Counted from the first letter of the stretch, positions 52,669 through 62,192 are shown. The stretch is 64,000 nucleotides of DNA from Granulosicoccus sp045106195 (GCA_045106195.1 JBGCEH010000019.1:186001-250000); one strand, 5' to 3'. Program-made: numbers and translations. Notes: generated by a model not told the origin, from the letters alone.

Positions 52669-52839
52669 CATACCGTGAAGTGTTGCAGAAGTCGTGTGAA
52701 TATCGAAGGCACTGCTAGCGATTATCCCGGGTGTTAGCTTTCCCGTGATCTGTGTCGCCTTACCTGATACAGCTGCAGCGTCTTTACTATTTGTCGCTAA
52801 GCATGGGTACAGAAAAGTGTTCTTTATGGAGTTGTACGA

Positions 52840-54747
52840 ATGCGGCGTGTCGGAATATCACTTCAAATAAATCTGGCCTTAATACTGACGATTGCTGTCG
52901 CGTTTGCATTTCTCATGACCTTGACGTTCAAGGCTGATCAATCACGTGACGCAACGGCGGAGACGCTCTATACGTTATCGTCTCAGAATCTTCTGGCCAG
53001 AGAGCTGCAAGTTGATTTTGGTGAACAGATTCAGGAGTGGAAGAATATTCTGCTTTATGGAAAGGATAAGGCGGAATTCGAAAAGCATCAGTCCAACTAT
53101 CTTGTACTGGAGGCTAAAGTCGCTTCAGGTATTGATGTGTTACTCGAATCTGGGTTGCAGGGGGAGGGCATAACGATCCTCAGAGCGCTGAAATCAGAGT
53201 TATCGGTGCTCAGTGCCAATTATCGCAATGCGCTGGACATATACAAGGCTTCTGCAACGGATTCTCATATCGCCGCTGACAGTCTGGTTCACGGTCAGGA
53301 AAATGCGCCCTTAGAGCGTCTGCATTCGCTGGTTGAGGTCGTCAGAGAAAATGTTGCCCAGACAGTAAAAGAGAAAGAGCGGCAGGCCGAGAGTGAGCAG
53401 TACACAGTACTGATTGTTGCTGCCATCGCTTTCGCAATGATCGCAGCAATGTTCGCCTGTTTTCTTTCAAAGCGACTTATCCGGCCTCTGAGTATCCTGG
53501 CTACGGTGGCTCGCCAGTTGAGCGTTGATGACAATGCCAGGCAAGTACCGTTTACTTCCTGGAACGACGAGATCGGAACCCTGGCAGACGCTCTGCAAGT
53601 GTTTCGCCGAAATCGGATATCCGCCCTTGCGTTACAGCGCTCGGCGAAGCTCTCCATTGAAACAGAAGAACAGGAAAAACTGGCCGCTTTGCAGAGTGAG
53701 CTTGATGCCGAGCGAAACTCGGCAGCGCTGCGTGAAGAGCAGCATGATCAGGAGCTTGCCGCTGCCTCGCTTGCCAGAGAGGCAGAGCTCAACGGCAGGA
53801 TTCAGCGTTTATCTGAAGCGGTTGCAGCCGCAGCTCTGGGTGACTTGAAATATCTGGCAGCACATCGTGAAACATCAGTTCAAGTCGATGATGATCTCAG
53901 CCGCATGATTATCGATCTGGAAAATCTGTTCGGGCAGTTCGACAATGATTTCGAAAGTATTTCCAGTGAAGCAAGAACGCTCAGCGATTCGTCTCAAACA
54001 CTTAGCGACTTGAGTGAAGCGATCAACAATGGCGCGCAGCTTAACACTGAACAATCCGCACTCTTGCTTGAATCGGCAGGTACGGTCCGCGATGCCATCA
54101 TAAAGATGTCTGAAGATATCAGTATCATGGTTACTGGTATTGGCACTATTGAAAGCAGTGCATCTCAAGCGTCGATTGTGGCCAATGAAGCTGTTGATCT
54201 CGGTCAGCGCACAGACACCACGATGCGCAAACTATCCACTTCATCGGCGGATATCGGTAACGTCATCAAGCTTATCAATTCGGTGGCAGAACAAACCAAT
54301 CTGTTGGCCCTGAATGCCACCATAGAAGCTGCCAGAGCAGGGGATGCGGGCAAGGGTTTTGCGGTTGTTGCAAACGAGGTTAAAGAACTTGCCAAGGAGA
54401 CAAACAAAGCCACCGAGGAGATCCAGCGTCGCATTGATGCCATTCGCGGTGACACCGATCATGCGGTAGAGGCCATTGGCAATATCAATGGCATAGTTTC
54501 TCAAATCAATGAGATTCAGTTGGGAATATCCAAGTCAGTGAAAGAGCAATCCCAGTCTGCAGAGGGTATCATGACGCTGGTGTCGTCAACACTCGAGGGT
54601 AACAAGGCCGTTAGAGGTTTGATAACCGAGATTAACAATCGTCAGGTAGGAGCTCAGGCATCGGCAGCAGAGATTCATGAGGCCTCGGAACGCCTGAAGC
54701 AGAGTGCATCGGGAAGTCTCGAGTTGACAGCGCGGTACGCTGCTTGA
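52840..54747 (+). CDS. Methyl-accepting chemotaxis protein
   Basis: A 635-residue chemoreceptor. Membrane helices at about 8-30 and 188-209 enclose a helical periplasmic ligand domain of about 155 residues; a HAMP domain follows (to about 262), then a Glu/Ala-rich coiled coil and the conserved signalling tip VAEQTNLLALNATIEAARAGDAGKGFAVVANEVKELA (quoted in part only: AEQTNLLALNATIEAARAG). It signals through CheW and CheA to the flagellar motor. No che gene is nearby. The C-terminus lacks the CheR-binding pentapeptide of E. coli receptors. Confidence 0.92.
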   Translation: MRRVGISLQINLALILTIAVAFAFLMTLTFKADQSRDATAETLYTLSSQNLLARELQVDFGEQIQEWKNILLYGKDKAEFEKHQSNYLVLEAKVASGIDVLLESGLQGEGITILRALKSELSVLSANYRNALDIYKASATDSHIAADSLVHGQENAPLERLHSLVEVVRENVAQTVKEKERQAESEQYTVLIVAAIAFAMIAAMFACFLSKRLIRPLSILATVARQLSVDDNARQVPFTSWNDEIGTLADALQVFRRNRISALALQRSAKLSIETEEQEKLAALQSELDAERNSAALREEQHDQELAAASLAREAELNGRIQRLSEAVAAAALGDLKYLAAHRETSVQVDDDLSRMIIDLENLFGQFDNDFESISSEARTLSDSSQTLSDLSEAINNGAQLNTEQSALLLESAGTVRDAIIKMSEDISIMVTGIGTIESSASQASIVANEAVDLGQRTDTTMRKLSTSSADIGNVIKLINSVAEQTNLLALNATIEAARAGDAGKGFAVVANEVKELAKETNKATEEIQRRIDAIRGDTDHAVEAIGNINGIVSQINEIQLGISKSVKEQSQSAEGIMTLVSSTLEGNKAVRGLITEINNRQVGAQASAAEIHEASERLKQSASGSLELTARYAA

Positions 54748-54758
54748 CCTGAACCAGG

Positions 54759-54791
54759 CTAGTGTACGCTTTGAAGATCTCAGTACACTAG
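54759..54791. terminator. Hairpin between convergent chemoreceptor and SDR genes
   Basis: A perfect 9-bp inverted repeat (ctagtgtac at 54759-54767, gtacactag at 54783-54791) with a 15-base loop. The right arm overlaps the stop codon of the minus-strand SDR gene. No T-run is present; it could act as a factor-dependent or bidirectional stop. Confidence 0.4.
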
Positions 54792-55534
54792 ATACAACGA
54801 CCGCCGTCCACTTCAAGGCAGACGCCCGTGACCATGCTGGCTTCGTCTGAGCATAGGTAGCAGGCAGCGTTGCCCATATCCTCTGGTGTGGAAAAGCGAC
54901 CGATAGGAATAGTGGAAAGAAATTTTGCGCGAATCTCTGGTGTGTCCGCGCCCATAAAGGATTTTAACAGGGGAGTTTCTCCTGCCACCGGATTGATCGC
55001 GTTAACACGTATTCCCAATGGGGCAAGTTCCACAGCCATGCCGCGCGTTGCCGTTATTACCCAGCCTTTGGAGGCGTTGTACCAAGTCAGGTTAGGACGT
55101 GGGCTAACGCCGCCTGTCGATGCGATGTTCAGCAGGCATCCGGACGACTGGGCTTTCATCAGCGGCAGAACATGATGGGCCATCAGGTAGATCGCCTTTG
55201 TATTAACGGCAATGATCCTGTCGAAATCAGTCTCGTCAACCTCCTCCATTGGCATCGGCAAATGCGTGACCCCCGCGTTATTGACAACAATATCAACAGA
55301 GCCAAATGCCTCGCGAGTGGCACTGACTAGATCACTGATATCGGCGCTTTTACTGACATCGGTTTTCAATGCCTCAGCTGAGTCGCCCAGTGAGTTGGAT
55401 AGAGCGATTGCATCAGTCTCGTTCAGATCAGCAATCATCACTCGGGCACCTTCGGCGATAAAATTCCTGACAATGCCTGCTCCGAATCCTGAAGCTCCAC
55501 CTGTCACAATGGCGATCTTACCGTTAAGTCTCAT
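54788..55534 (-). CDS. SDR-family oxidoreductase
   Basis: A 248-residue classical short-chain dehydrogenase. NAD(P)-binding TGGASGFGAGI, the aspartate of the adenine pocket in MIADLNE, NNAGVTH, catalytic IASTGGVS and YNASKGW, and the ending VTGVCLEVDGGRCI are present. It is the last gene of a regulator-ALDH-SDR operon, 8 bases after the aldehyde dehydrogenase, so the likely scheme is oxidation of an alcohol to an aldehyde by this enzyme and on to the acid by its neighbour. Substrate unknown. Confidence 0.87.
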   Translation of the reverse strand: MRLNGKIAIVTGGASGFGAGIVRNFIAEGARVMIADLNETDAIALSNSLGDSAEALKTDVSKSADISDLVSATREAFGSVDIVVNNAGVTHLPMPMEEVDETDFDRIIAVNTKAIYLMAHHVLPLMKAQSSGCLLNIASTGGVSPRPNLTWYNASKGWVITATRGMAVELAPLGIRVNAINPVAGETPLLKSFMGADTPEIRAKFLSTIPIGRFSTPEDMGNAACYLCSDEASMVTGVCLEVDGGRCI

Positions 55535-55542
55535 TGCTGCCT

Positions 55543-57003
55543 CTATCCGTGTTTTGCCGCGATAGTCTTGAGGGTTGAGAAACCGTACAAGGCTTCGAAT
55601 CCCTTTTCCCGACCATGCCCTGACATACCTGTGCCACCGAAGGGTAGCTCTACCCCACCACCGGCGCCGTAGTTGTTGAGAAACACCTGTCCTGCACGAA
55701 GCCTGCGAGCCAGCCTCATCTGACGTGCCCCACTTTCAGTCCACACCGAGGCTACCAGACCAAAGTCGGTACCATTGGCTATTGCGATGGCATGATCTTC
55801 ATCGTCGAAAGGAATAACGACCTGAACAGGGCCGAATATCTCTTGCTGGGCAAGTACATGTTCGGGTGGAACATTGTTGAACAAGGTGGGCGACAGATAG
55901 AAACCGTTGGCGGGTGCATTGTCGACAACGACGCCCTGTGCTGCCATATCAAGATCGTCTCCTTGCTGTAGATAGCGACTCACAATATCTCTCTGTCGGG
56001 AGGATATCAATGGTCCGACATTCAGATCATCAAGGGCCGCTCCAACTTTTAGCGTCCGGTAACTGGCTGCCATCTTGTCAAGCACTTCCTGGTGTACACT
56101 TTTATGCACCAGGATTCTTGAAGATGCCGAGCATGTTTGTCCGGCGTTCTGGATGCCGGCATTCACCAGAAAAGGCATGGCTGTATCAATGTCTGCATCC
56201 GGGAATATAAGTTGCGGGGACTTGCCGCCGAGCTCAAGGGTGACTGGCACAATGTGTTTGGCGGCACTTTGCTGGATGATCCTGCCGACACCGACCGAAC
56301 CTGTAAATGAAATATGATGAACCGATGGATGTTCCGCTAGCGCGACACCTGCCTCTTCGCCTAATCCTGGAATGACATTAAGTGCGCCATCGGGAAGTCC
56401 TGCTTCGCGAGCAATATCTGCGAATGCCAGGGCCGTCAGGCAGGCTTCTTCTGCGGGTTTTAGTATGGCTGCGTTTCCCATCGCAAGTGCTGCACCTACT
56501 GAGCGGCCGATAATCTGCATGGGATAATTCCAGGGAATGATATGCCCTGTGACCCCATGTGGCTCACGAAGTGTGTACACGGTATAGCCGTCAAGGTAAG
56601 GGATGGTGTGGCCATGAACCTTGTCAGCGGCACCGGCGTAGAATTCCATATACCTTGCAAGAGCGGTGGCATCGGCTCTGGCCTGGGTAAGTGGTTTGCC
56701 CACATCAATGGATTCCAGTCGGGCCAGTTGATCAGTTTTAGCGAGCACAAGCTCGCCGATGCGTTTAAGAATTCGACCTCTCTCTGCTGCAGTGAGCTTG
56801 CCCCATGATCCATCAAGGGCTTCCTGTGCCTGCACGACTGCAAGGTCGATGTCGGCTTTTGTACCGCTGGCAATTTCGCAAATAAGGCTACCATCGGACG
56901 GATTTACCAGATCGATGGACTTGCCGAGAACAGGAGCTACCCAGACGTTGCCGATGAAGCAAAGTGAAGGGTCGAACCAGATAGCATCGGAAACCTCGTT
57001 CAT
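55543..57003 (-). CDS. Aldehyde dehydrogenase (NAD(P)-dependent)
   Basis: A 486-residue ALDH. Coenzyme-binding HIIPWNYPMQIIGRSVGAAL and the Rossmann GSVGVG, the general-base Glu in VTLELGGKSPQ and the catalytic Cys in QNAGQTCSASSRILV are intact, as is the C-terminal ELPFGGTGMSGHGREKG. I take the ATG at 57003, with AGGA upstream and full family length; the frame extends to 57189 into the regulator gene. It starts 5 bases after the end of the regulator gene, and the SDR gene follows. Resembles betaine-aldehyde or gamma-aminobutyraldehyde-type enzymes without a clear assignment. Confidence 0.9.
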   Translation of the reverse strand: MNEVSDAIWFDPSLCFIGNVWVAPVLGKSIDLVNPSDGSLICEIASGTKADIDLAVVQAQEALDGSWGKLTAAERGRILKRIGELVLAKTDQLARLESIDVGKPLTQARADATALARYMEFYAGAADKVHGHTIPYLDGYTVYTLREPHGVTGHIIPWNYPMQIIGRSVGAALAMGNAAILKPAEEACLTALAFADIAREAGLPDGALNVIPGLGEEAGVALAEHPSVHHISFTGSVGVGRIIQQSAAKHIVPVTLELGGKSPQLIFPDADIDTAMPFLVNAGIQNAGQTCSASSRILVHKSVHQEVLDKMAASYRTLKVGAALDDLNVGPLISSRQRDIVSRYLQQGDDLDMAAQGVVVDNAPANGFYLSPTLFNNVPPEHVLAQQEIFGPVQVVIPFDDEDHAIAIANGTDFGLVASVWTESGARQMRLARRLRAGQVFLNNYGAGGGVELPFGGTGMSGHGREKGFEALYGFSTLKTIAAKHG

Positions 57004-57008
57004 CCGAT

Positions 57009-58109
57009 TCAATCCTGTGAGAGGTTGATCAAGCCACGATGTATCGCGATAGCCACAGCATTTGCCCGATTGCTCGCCTTCAGCTTGGCACCGGCATTGC
57101 GCAAGTGAAATGTGGCAGTGCTCTCTGAAAAACCAAGAATGACGGAAATCTCCCAGGAAGTCTTGCCGCGTGCGGTCCACGTCAGGCATTCTGTTTCACG
57201 TTGAGTCAGCGAGACAGCATCGGCACTGTGTCCAGCGGTCGGACAGACGGATTCACGTTCGGCAAGTACCGGCAAGTAGGTTGTGCCTACCGTGCGTTTT
57301 TCGGGATGAGTGTTCATGATTAGGTCGCACACAACCTTTGCTGCGTGCTCGCCCAGTTGACGAAGCGGCTGTTGAACCGTTGTCAGCTTCGGGGTTAAAT
57401 ACTCACACATAGGTACGCCGTCAAAGCCGATGATGGATAGGTCGGCAGGCACTTGCAGTCCAAGACGCTTGCAGGCGTTCAGTGCGCCGCATGCCATTTC
57501 ATCATTGTGAAAGAACACAGCTGTGATCTCGGGATGTTCCGCATACAGTTGTTCCATTGCCGATTCACCGCTGTCTTGAAGAAAATCGCCAAATAGCTCA
57601 ACACTTAGGTCGATGTAGTGATCCTGTAGCTCGCGTTTGAAGCCCAGTGCGCGATCATTAGCCTCGAAATAATTCGGCGGGCCACTGACCATGGCTATTT
57701 TCCGGTGGCCCTGTGCAACGAGAAAGCGCGCAGCTATTTCCCCACCGAGTATGTTGTCGACAGCGACGCAGCGCTCAGGAAACGAAGACAGGTGATGATT
57801 CACTAGTACCACGTTAGGGTGCTTTTGCATCACCAGATTAAGCTCATCCTCTTTCATGGTGTCTGCATGAATGATAAGTCCGTTGCAATCGCTGACTTCA
57901 AGGGCTGCACAAGCATCCAGTTTGCCGCGATGGGACTGCAGGTTTGACTGCACCAGAACATTGAAGTTACGGCACAAGAGGTAATTGGAGGCGGCCTCCA
58001 TCAACACGCTGTAATACGCAGAAGCAAAACTGCTGGTGACAATGCCTACACTTCCCAGGGAGAGTGTGGTTGAATGCTGATGAAATGGGGAGGTTTTGTC
58101 GATCGGCAT
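57009..58109 (-). CDS. Transcriptional regulator: LacI-type sugar-binding domain with C-terminal LuxR HTH
   Basis: A 366-residue regulator of unusual build. Residues 15-285 are a LacI-type ligand-binding domain (IVTSSFASAYYSVLMEAAS, MVSGPPNYFEANDRALGF, VFFHNDEMACGALNACKRLG, IIGFDGVPMCEYLTPKLTTV) with no N-terminal LacI helix-turn-helix. Residues 300-366 are instead a LuxR/GerE helix-turn-helix (LTQRETECLTWTARGKTSWE, then VILGFSESTATFHLRNAGAKL) close to those of quorum-sensing LuxR proteins. An AGGGG precedes the ATG. It heads an operon with ALDH and SDR genes it probably controls. Ligand unknown. Confidence 0.85.
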   Translation of the reverse strand: MPIDKTSPFHQHSTTLSLGSVGIVTSSFASAYYSVLMEAASNYLLCRNFNVLVQSNLQSHRGKLDACAALEVSDCNGLIIHADTMKEDELNLVMQKHPNVVLVNHHLSSFPERCVAVDNILGGEIAARFLVAQGHRKIAMVSGPPNYFEANDRALGFKRELQDHYIDLSVELFGDFLQDSGESAMEQLYAEHPEITAVFFHNDEMACGALNACKRLGLQVPADLSIIGFDGVPMCEYLTPKLTTVQQPLRQLGEHAAKVVCDLIMNTHPEKRTVGTTYLPVLAERESVCPTAGHSADAVSLTQRETECLTWTARGKTSWEISVILGFSESTATFHLRNAGAKLKASNRANAVAIAIHRGLINLSQD

Positions 58110-58548
58110 TAGCAGCCCCTTATCACACGTAGTGATCGGCTGGATTGTTTATTGGGTCGACACATCAACCGGTGCTTGGCCATAAAGAACATTACCTGAT
58201 AGCAAGTCATTCTAGAGTGTAACGCTTGGGTATGCACTAGGATTTCCTACTACCCGGATTCACTGTGAGAGCATTCCGCGCAGTATAAACCCCTACTGCG
58301 CACTTTTTGCGATCAGTCGACAAAACTTTGAGCGATCCACCGCGTCTATCTGCGGGTTTTGACATGCGATTTCTCATCGCTGAGGCCTTAGCGCTGAGGC
58401 CTTAGCATTGACGCAAATTTTTAGTTTTGTATCTTTTCGCTTAGCGCTGGTTACCGCAGGAGGCCTCTCAGTCAAAGCGTAGGCTGATTTTGGAATGGTG
58501 TGCGGAAGGATTGTCAGTGCGCGACCCGCGGAGCCTGTCAAGGGCGCT
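58110..58548. promoter_or_regulatory. Upstream region of the LacI-LuxR regulator, with a 24-bp dyad
   Basis: Holds a perfect 8-8-8 dyad at 58278-58301 (gcgcagta, eight-base spacer, tactgcgc), about 170 bases upstream of the regulator start, followed by actttttgc on the plus strand. A 14-bp perfect tandem duplication (gctgaggccttagc) lies at 58379-58406. The dyad could be an operator for the regulator or a terminator for plus-strand transcription; no plus-strand gene precedes it. Confidence 0.4.
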
Positions 58549-58638
58549 CTAGAAGCCGAAGTGAACGACAGCTGCATATGTGGCGACAACAGCTACGCTG
58601 ATGAGCAGCAGGCGGGTTGTAAAGCTGTCTTTACGCAT
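58549..58638 (-). CDS. Possible 29-residue single-span membrane peptide
   Basis: A short frame too small for usual gene calls: a basic start (MRKDSFTTRL), one hydrophobic helix (LLISVAVVATYAAVV) and HFGF at the end. The layout is that of small bacterial membrane proteins. No good ribosome-binding site is seen, so it may be chance. Confidence 0.3.
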   Translation of the reverse strand: MRKDSFTTRLLLISVAVVATYAAVVHFGF

Positions 58639-58893
58639 GGTAGTTGGCTTCTGCTTTTGTAGGATAACGGGGCCGGCGTGAGGCGGCTGCTTGAGATGCT
58701 TGTTCAGATTCTGAGGACAGTGTAGGTGAGTGTTACACAGATGCGCCGTTCTGTTTGTGCGCTTATTCCCAATACACGTAAGACAGCTATCATCTGTTTT
58801 AACAATTTCGGTACTGGGTATGCCGGAAAGAACAGTGCGGATACGATCAGAAATGGCCTGGATGAACGGTGTACCGGTGCGCCATTCCTCTTT

Positions 58894-59352
58894 TCATGGC
58901 ATTCCGGGCACGATGGCGCTCGTACGAGACTTGTACTGTTGGTAGTCCGAAAACCGTTCACAGAGTAGTTTCTCCTCTCTGCGAATCTTTAATAACAGCA
59001 CGATAATCAACGCGACAAGCAACCCCCATTTTGATGCACTCTGGTGGGCAACACAGGCGCCGAAGGCAGCGAGCAGCACTGCACTGTACATCGGGTGTCT
59101 CAAGTGACGATAGGGGCCACGGGTGATCAGTGCAGAATTCGTAGAAGGCTCCGGCATAATCGAGAAATTACTTAATCGCATTATTGCAAGAGCCCACCCT
59201 GCCAGCCCCAGTGCGATCAGCATCATGAGTGCGCAAACGACACTTCCTATCAAGTTGCCTGACCACAAGCCCCGCAGTGGAGATAAAATCAAGATGATCA
59301 ATGTCATTTGCCCCAGGACGAGGGCTCGAGAATACCAGCGGCTACTTTTCAT
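58894..59352 (-). CDS. ICMT-like membrane methyltransferase family protein
   Basis: About 152 residues with four membrane helices. The RGPYRHLRHPMYSAVLL motif followed by an aromatic/charged C-terminus (RREEKLLCERFSDYQQYK) is the signature of the isoprenylcysteine carboxyl methyltransferase/phospholipid methyltransferase group, which methylates small lipids or other hydrophobic substrates with S-adenosylmethionine. I prefer the ATG at 59352 to that at 59433 because the first helix follows closely. True substrate in bacteria is mostly unknown. Confidence 0.72.
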   Translation of the reverse strand: MKSSRWYSRALVLGQMTLIILILSPLRGLWSGNLIGSVVCALMMLIALGLAGWALAIMRLSNFSIMPEPSTNSALITRGPYRHLRHPMYSAVLLAAFGACVAHQSASKWGLLVALIIVLLLKIRREEKLLCERFSDYQQYKSRTSAIVPGMP

Positions 59353-59461
59353 GATATGACGATTTGGTACGATTTCCCGCAGTAGGGGGTAGGGAGAAAA
59401 TCCAATTGACGTTAACGGTCTTATCGGATGCATACGAACCCATCATGAACAGGTTAGGCTT

Positions 59462-60367
59462 GTGAACAACATTCGTGTAAATTCAGGCATTACGGCTAAT
59501 CCCTGTGCGGACGGTAGCATCGCAGAATTTCCATTTCGGTATCGTCTGGGCTTGCCTGCCTGGGCCTTCCCCGGTTGGCGAAATACCTATTTTATTGATC
59601 AACCGTCCATGCTTGCCAGCTATGCCTCGGTCTTCAATACCGTTGAGGGTAACACCACTTTTTATCACGTGCCTGATGAACCGACGGTTAGCAGCTGGGC
59701 CAGAGCGTTGGATGGTCATGATTTTCTCATCAACTTCAAACTGCCGCGTTCGGTCACTCATGAGCGACGTCCGAGCATGGACGATTTGCACCTTTTTCTG
59801 AACAGAATACAGCCTCTGCGAGACCATACCGGAGCGTTTCTGATTCAATTTCCCGAGTGGGTGGGTATCGATCAGCTGCGGCGTCTGAAACCCATGTTCG
59901 ATATCATTCGTGGTCAAGGTGATGCGGTAATAGAAGTTCGTGATCCTGTACTTTTCAGGCAACCTGAATTGCTAGAGCCCTTGCTTGAGTACTATGGTTT
60001 TGGTCGCGTTATTCTCGATTCACGCGCCTTGTATACTGGAGATATACATCATCCCGATGTGCTTGCTGCAGTCCATGAAAAACCGGACGTGCCTGTGCTA
60101 AATACTGTTTACAACAAGTTGGCACTAGTACGCCTGATATTGCACCCTGATGGCATCAGTAATTTACCGTGGATAAATGAGTGGGCCAAACGCACGGCGA
60201 GTTGGATCGAGGCGGGTATGAGGCCTCATATCATGATCCATTGCCCCAACAATTTATATTGCCCATTGTTTGCCGAGCAGTTTCACCTGGCACTGAGTTC
60301 CATGCTGGCTGAGCCCTTGCCTGACTTGCCAGAGTGGCCGGTTCCTCAACAAGGGCAGCTGTTGTGA
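59462..60367 (+). CDS. DUF72 domain protein
   Basis: A 301-residue protein of the widespread DUF72 (YecE-like) family with a TIM-barrel fold. Family features are RLGLPAWAFPGWRNTYF near residue 30, FNTVEGNTTFYHVPDE, the LINFKLPRSVTHERR strand, a FLIQFPEWVG segment and VIEVRDPVLF. It begins with GTG at 59462. Its biochemical role is unknown across bacteria. It converges on the MscS-like gene. Confidence 0.87.
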   Translation: MNNIRVNSGITANPCADGSIAEFPFRYRLGLPAWAFPGWRNTYFIDQPSMLASYASVFNTVEGNTTFYHVPDEPTVSSWARALDGHDFLINFKLPRSVTHERRPSMDDLHLFLNRIQPLRDHTGAFLIQFPEWVGIDQLRRLKPMFDIIRGQGDAVIEVRDPVLFRQPELLEPLLEYYGFGRVILDSRALYTGDIHHPDVLAAVHEKPDVPVLNTVYNKLALVRLILHPDGISNLPWINEWAKRTASWIEAGMRPHIMIHCPNNLYCPLFAEQFHLALSSMLAEPLPDLPEWPVPQQGQLL

Positions 60368-60434
60368 AAAGTGTGCCTGATGACATTAATTGAACCAGCT
60401 GCGTTGTACACGTTGTGTCTCAAGACATGTTTTT

Positions 60435-62192
60435 TTACATGGCTTTCTGAACGAGCGAAATATGAGGATACGGAATATTCCAAGACTGTTCGGTGCAAGC
60501 CTGGATACAGGCGCTCTGGGTCATACGTTGGATTCGTTGGTATGATTTGGCTGCCTTGCTGTCCATGGCCACGTGTAGCCAATAATCAATGGATGAATCG
60601 CCTGCTGCCTTGAGTTCAACACGGATGTCCTTGATAAAGGGCTCAAGATCGGAATTTGTCAGTGATTCTCTAATCGCATCGCGTAATACCTTCGGCACTG
60701 TGCTCATACTGAGATCCTGATATTGATAATCAACACCAAAGGTTGTGACGACCCCGAAACTCTGTCCACGGGACAGATTTACCATCTCTTTTCTGTAGAA
60801 CTCAGCGGTTGGAATGCTGACCTGCTGCCCTCCTCGTATTCGTAGCTCAACCGTGTCAGGGTTCTGTTCCAGTACTTCCAGCAGGGTTCCGTCCTTAAAT
60901 AGCACGCTATCGCCACGCGACGTAGGAAACCAGGTGTCCTTGCCAGAAGGGCGTGAGGTTACCCCGTGGAATTGCGCCAATGGAATACGCAGTACACCGT
61001 GTAGTTCAGGGTTTCGTAATACCGTATACATGTTGATTGACTCGACACGCCAGGGCAATCCGCGAAAGGAGATACGCTCGGCTTCACGCATCGCACCTAT
61101 GTTGAGCAACAAACGTGCTTCGGCAACATACTGGGGGAGAAGTTGCCTGATACCCAGCGCAAGTCCAAAAATCAACAGGATAAGAACACCCAGTAACAGC
61201 ACATCACCACGTTCGTAGAAGACGACGAAAACGGCAATGAGAATAAGCAGAAAGGTGAGGGCGTGGACGCTGTAGGCCGCCAGTCGGTAGCGGGTGCGTT
61301 GCGCTGGAGAATCCGTGCTGGCAATGGTTGATCGATAGCCGCGCAACAGGAATCTGACACCGAACCAGACGACGAATACGGCGATAATGGCTAGTGCCAG
61401 CGTTAAGCCTCGCCCTTTTATAAAGTTTACCAACGCCGTAAAGATGGTTTGTGTGATCGGTTTGTCACCTTGCAGATCCGCTATCTGAAAGCGGGCAATT
61501 TCAATCGCACTTTTTGCGTCATCCCGTCTTGCTGCCCATGTTCTCTCAATGTTTCCAAGGGATCTACCAAGTTCTCCCGCGGGCTTTTGCGCAAGCTCTG
61601 GCAGCAGGTTCTGCAATGCTTTGGTAGCAGTCTGGAGTTCTTGCTCGTGCAGGGCGATTTCGTCATTGAGCGCTTTGAGTTTTCTTGGTTTCTCTGTCAG
61701 ATCCTTCAGACTATCGATAACAGGTTGCGCGATGAGGGTGATGTCTTCCTGCCAGTTACCTTCTTTCTTTTCGCTTTCCTGTTCAGTGACGAACAGACTC
61801 GTGTCCACCCCCCCAATGGCAATGTTTTCCAGCGTTGAGCGAAGCTGTTCGATATCGGTTGATAGATTGTCCGCCTGCTTGCGAAGGTCTGCTTTGTCTT
61901 GTTCGTTAGCGCGCTCTATGCGCTCTCCGAGTGAGCTGCGTTCGGCGATTTTCTGAGACAGCACGTCCTGTATGTACTGGAGCCGCATCAGAGTTTCGGA
62001 AGGAGGTACCGGTGGCTGCCCGGCTGGATTGTCTCCGGATGTTGCCGGCTGATTCTGCGCAAATACTGTTGCGCTCGTAACAAGGCACGCGCTGATGACC
62101 AGCGTATGTAGCACGCGCTTTAATACGCAATGGTTTGTGTAGAGTGTTACTGCATGGCTTTCTGTCACACTCGGGACAACCTGCTGGCTCAT
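60435..62192 (-). CDS. MscS-family mechanosensitive channel with periplasmic coiled coil
   Basis: A 585-residue protein. A signal peptide (VLHTLVISACLVTSATVFAQ) leads into a helical, Gln/Glu/Leu-rich periplasmic region (55-245), then membrane helices near 265-290, 310-335 and 335-370, with a pore-like LLLGVLILLIFGLALGIRQLL, and a C-terminal cytoplasmic MscS beta domain (about 380-580) with GLPWRVESI, LLEVLEQNPDTVELRIRGG and SFGVVTTFGVDYQ. The pore sequence differs from that of E. coli MscS, so it belongs to the wider family and its gating is unproven. It overlaps the EndoU-like gene upstream by 4 bases. Confidence 0.82.
   Translation of the reverse strand: MSQQVVPSVTESHAVTLYTNHCVLKRVLHTLVISACLVTSATVFAQNQPATSGDNPAGQPPVPPSETLMRLQYIQDVLSQKIAERSSLGERIERANEQDKADLRKQADNLSTDIEQLRSTLENIAIGGVDTSLFVTEQESEKKEGNWQEDITLIAQPVIDSLKDLTEKPRKLKALNDEIALHEQELQTATKALQNLLPELAQKPAGELGRSLGNIERTWAARRDDAKSAIEIARFQIADLQGDKPITQTIFTALVNFIKGRGLTLALAIIAVFVVWFGVRFLLRGYRSTIASTDSPAQRTRYRLAAYSVHALTFLLILIAVFVVFYERGDVLLLGVLILLIFGLALGIRQLLPQYVAEARLLLNIGAMREAERISFRGLPWRVESINMYTVLRNPELHGVLRIPLAQFHGVTSRPSGKDTWFPTSRGDSVLFKDGTLLEVLEQNPDTVELRIRGGQQVSIPTAEFYRKEMVNLSRGQSFGVVTTFGVDYQYQDLSMSTVPKVLRDAIRESLTNSDLEPFIKDIRVELKAAGDSSIDYWLHVAMDSKAAKSYQRIQRMTQSACIQACTEQSWNIPYPHISLVQKAM

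Noticed and set aside
58374..58589. 71-codon minus-strand frame
   Set aside because: Low-information composition, runs through the tandem duplication, no start signal or domain.
60416..60436. T7 run after a short hairpin between DUF72 and MscS genes, considered as a terminator
   Set aside because: Only four or five stem pairs are possible; too weak to call.
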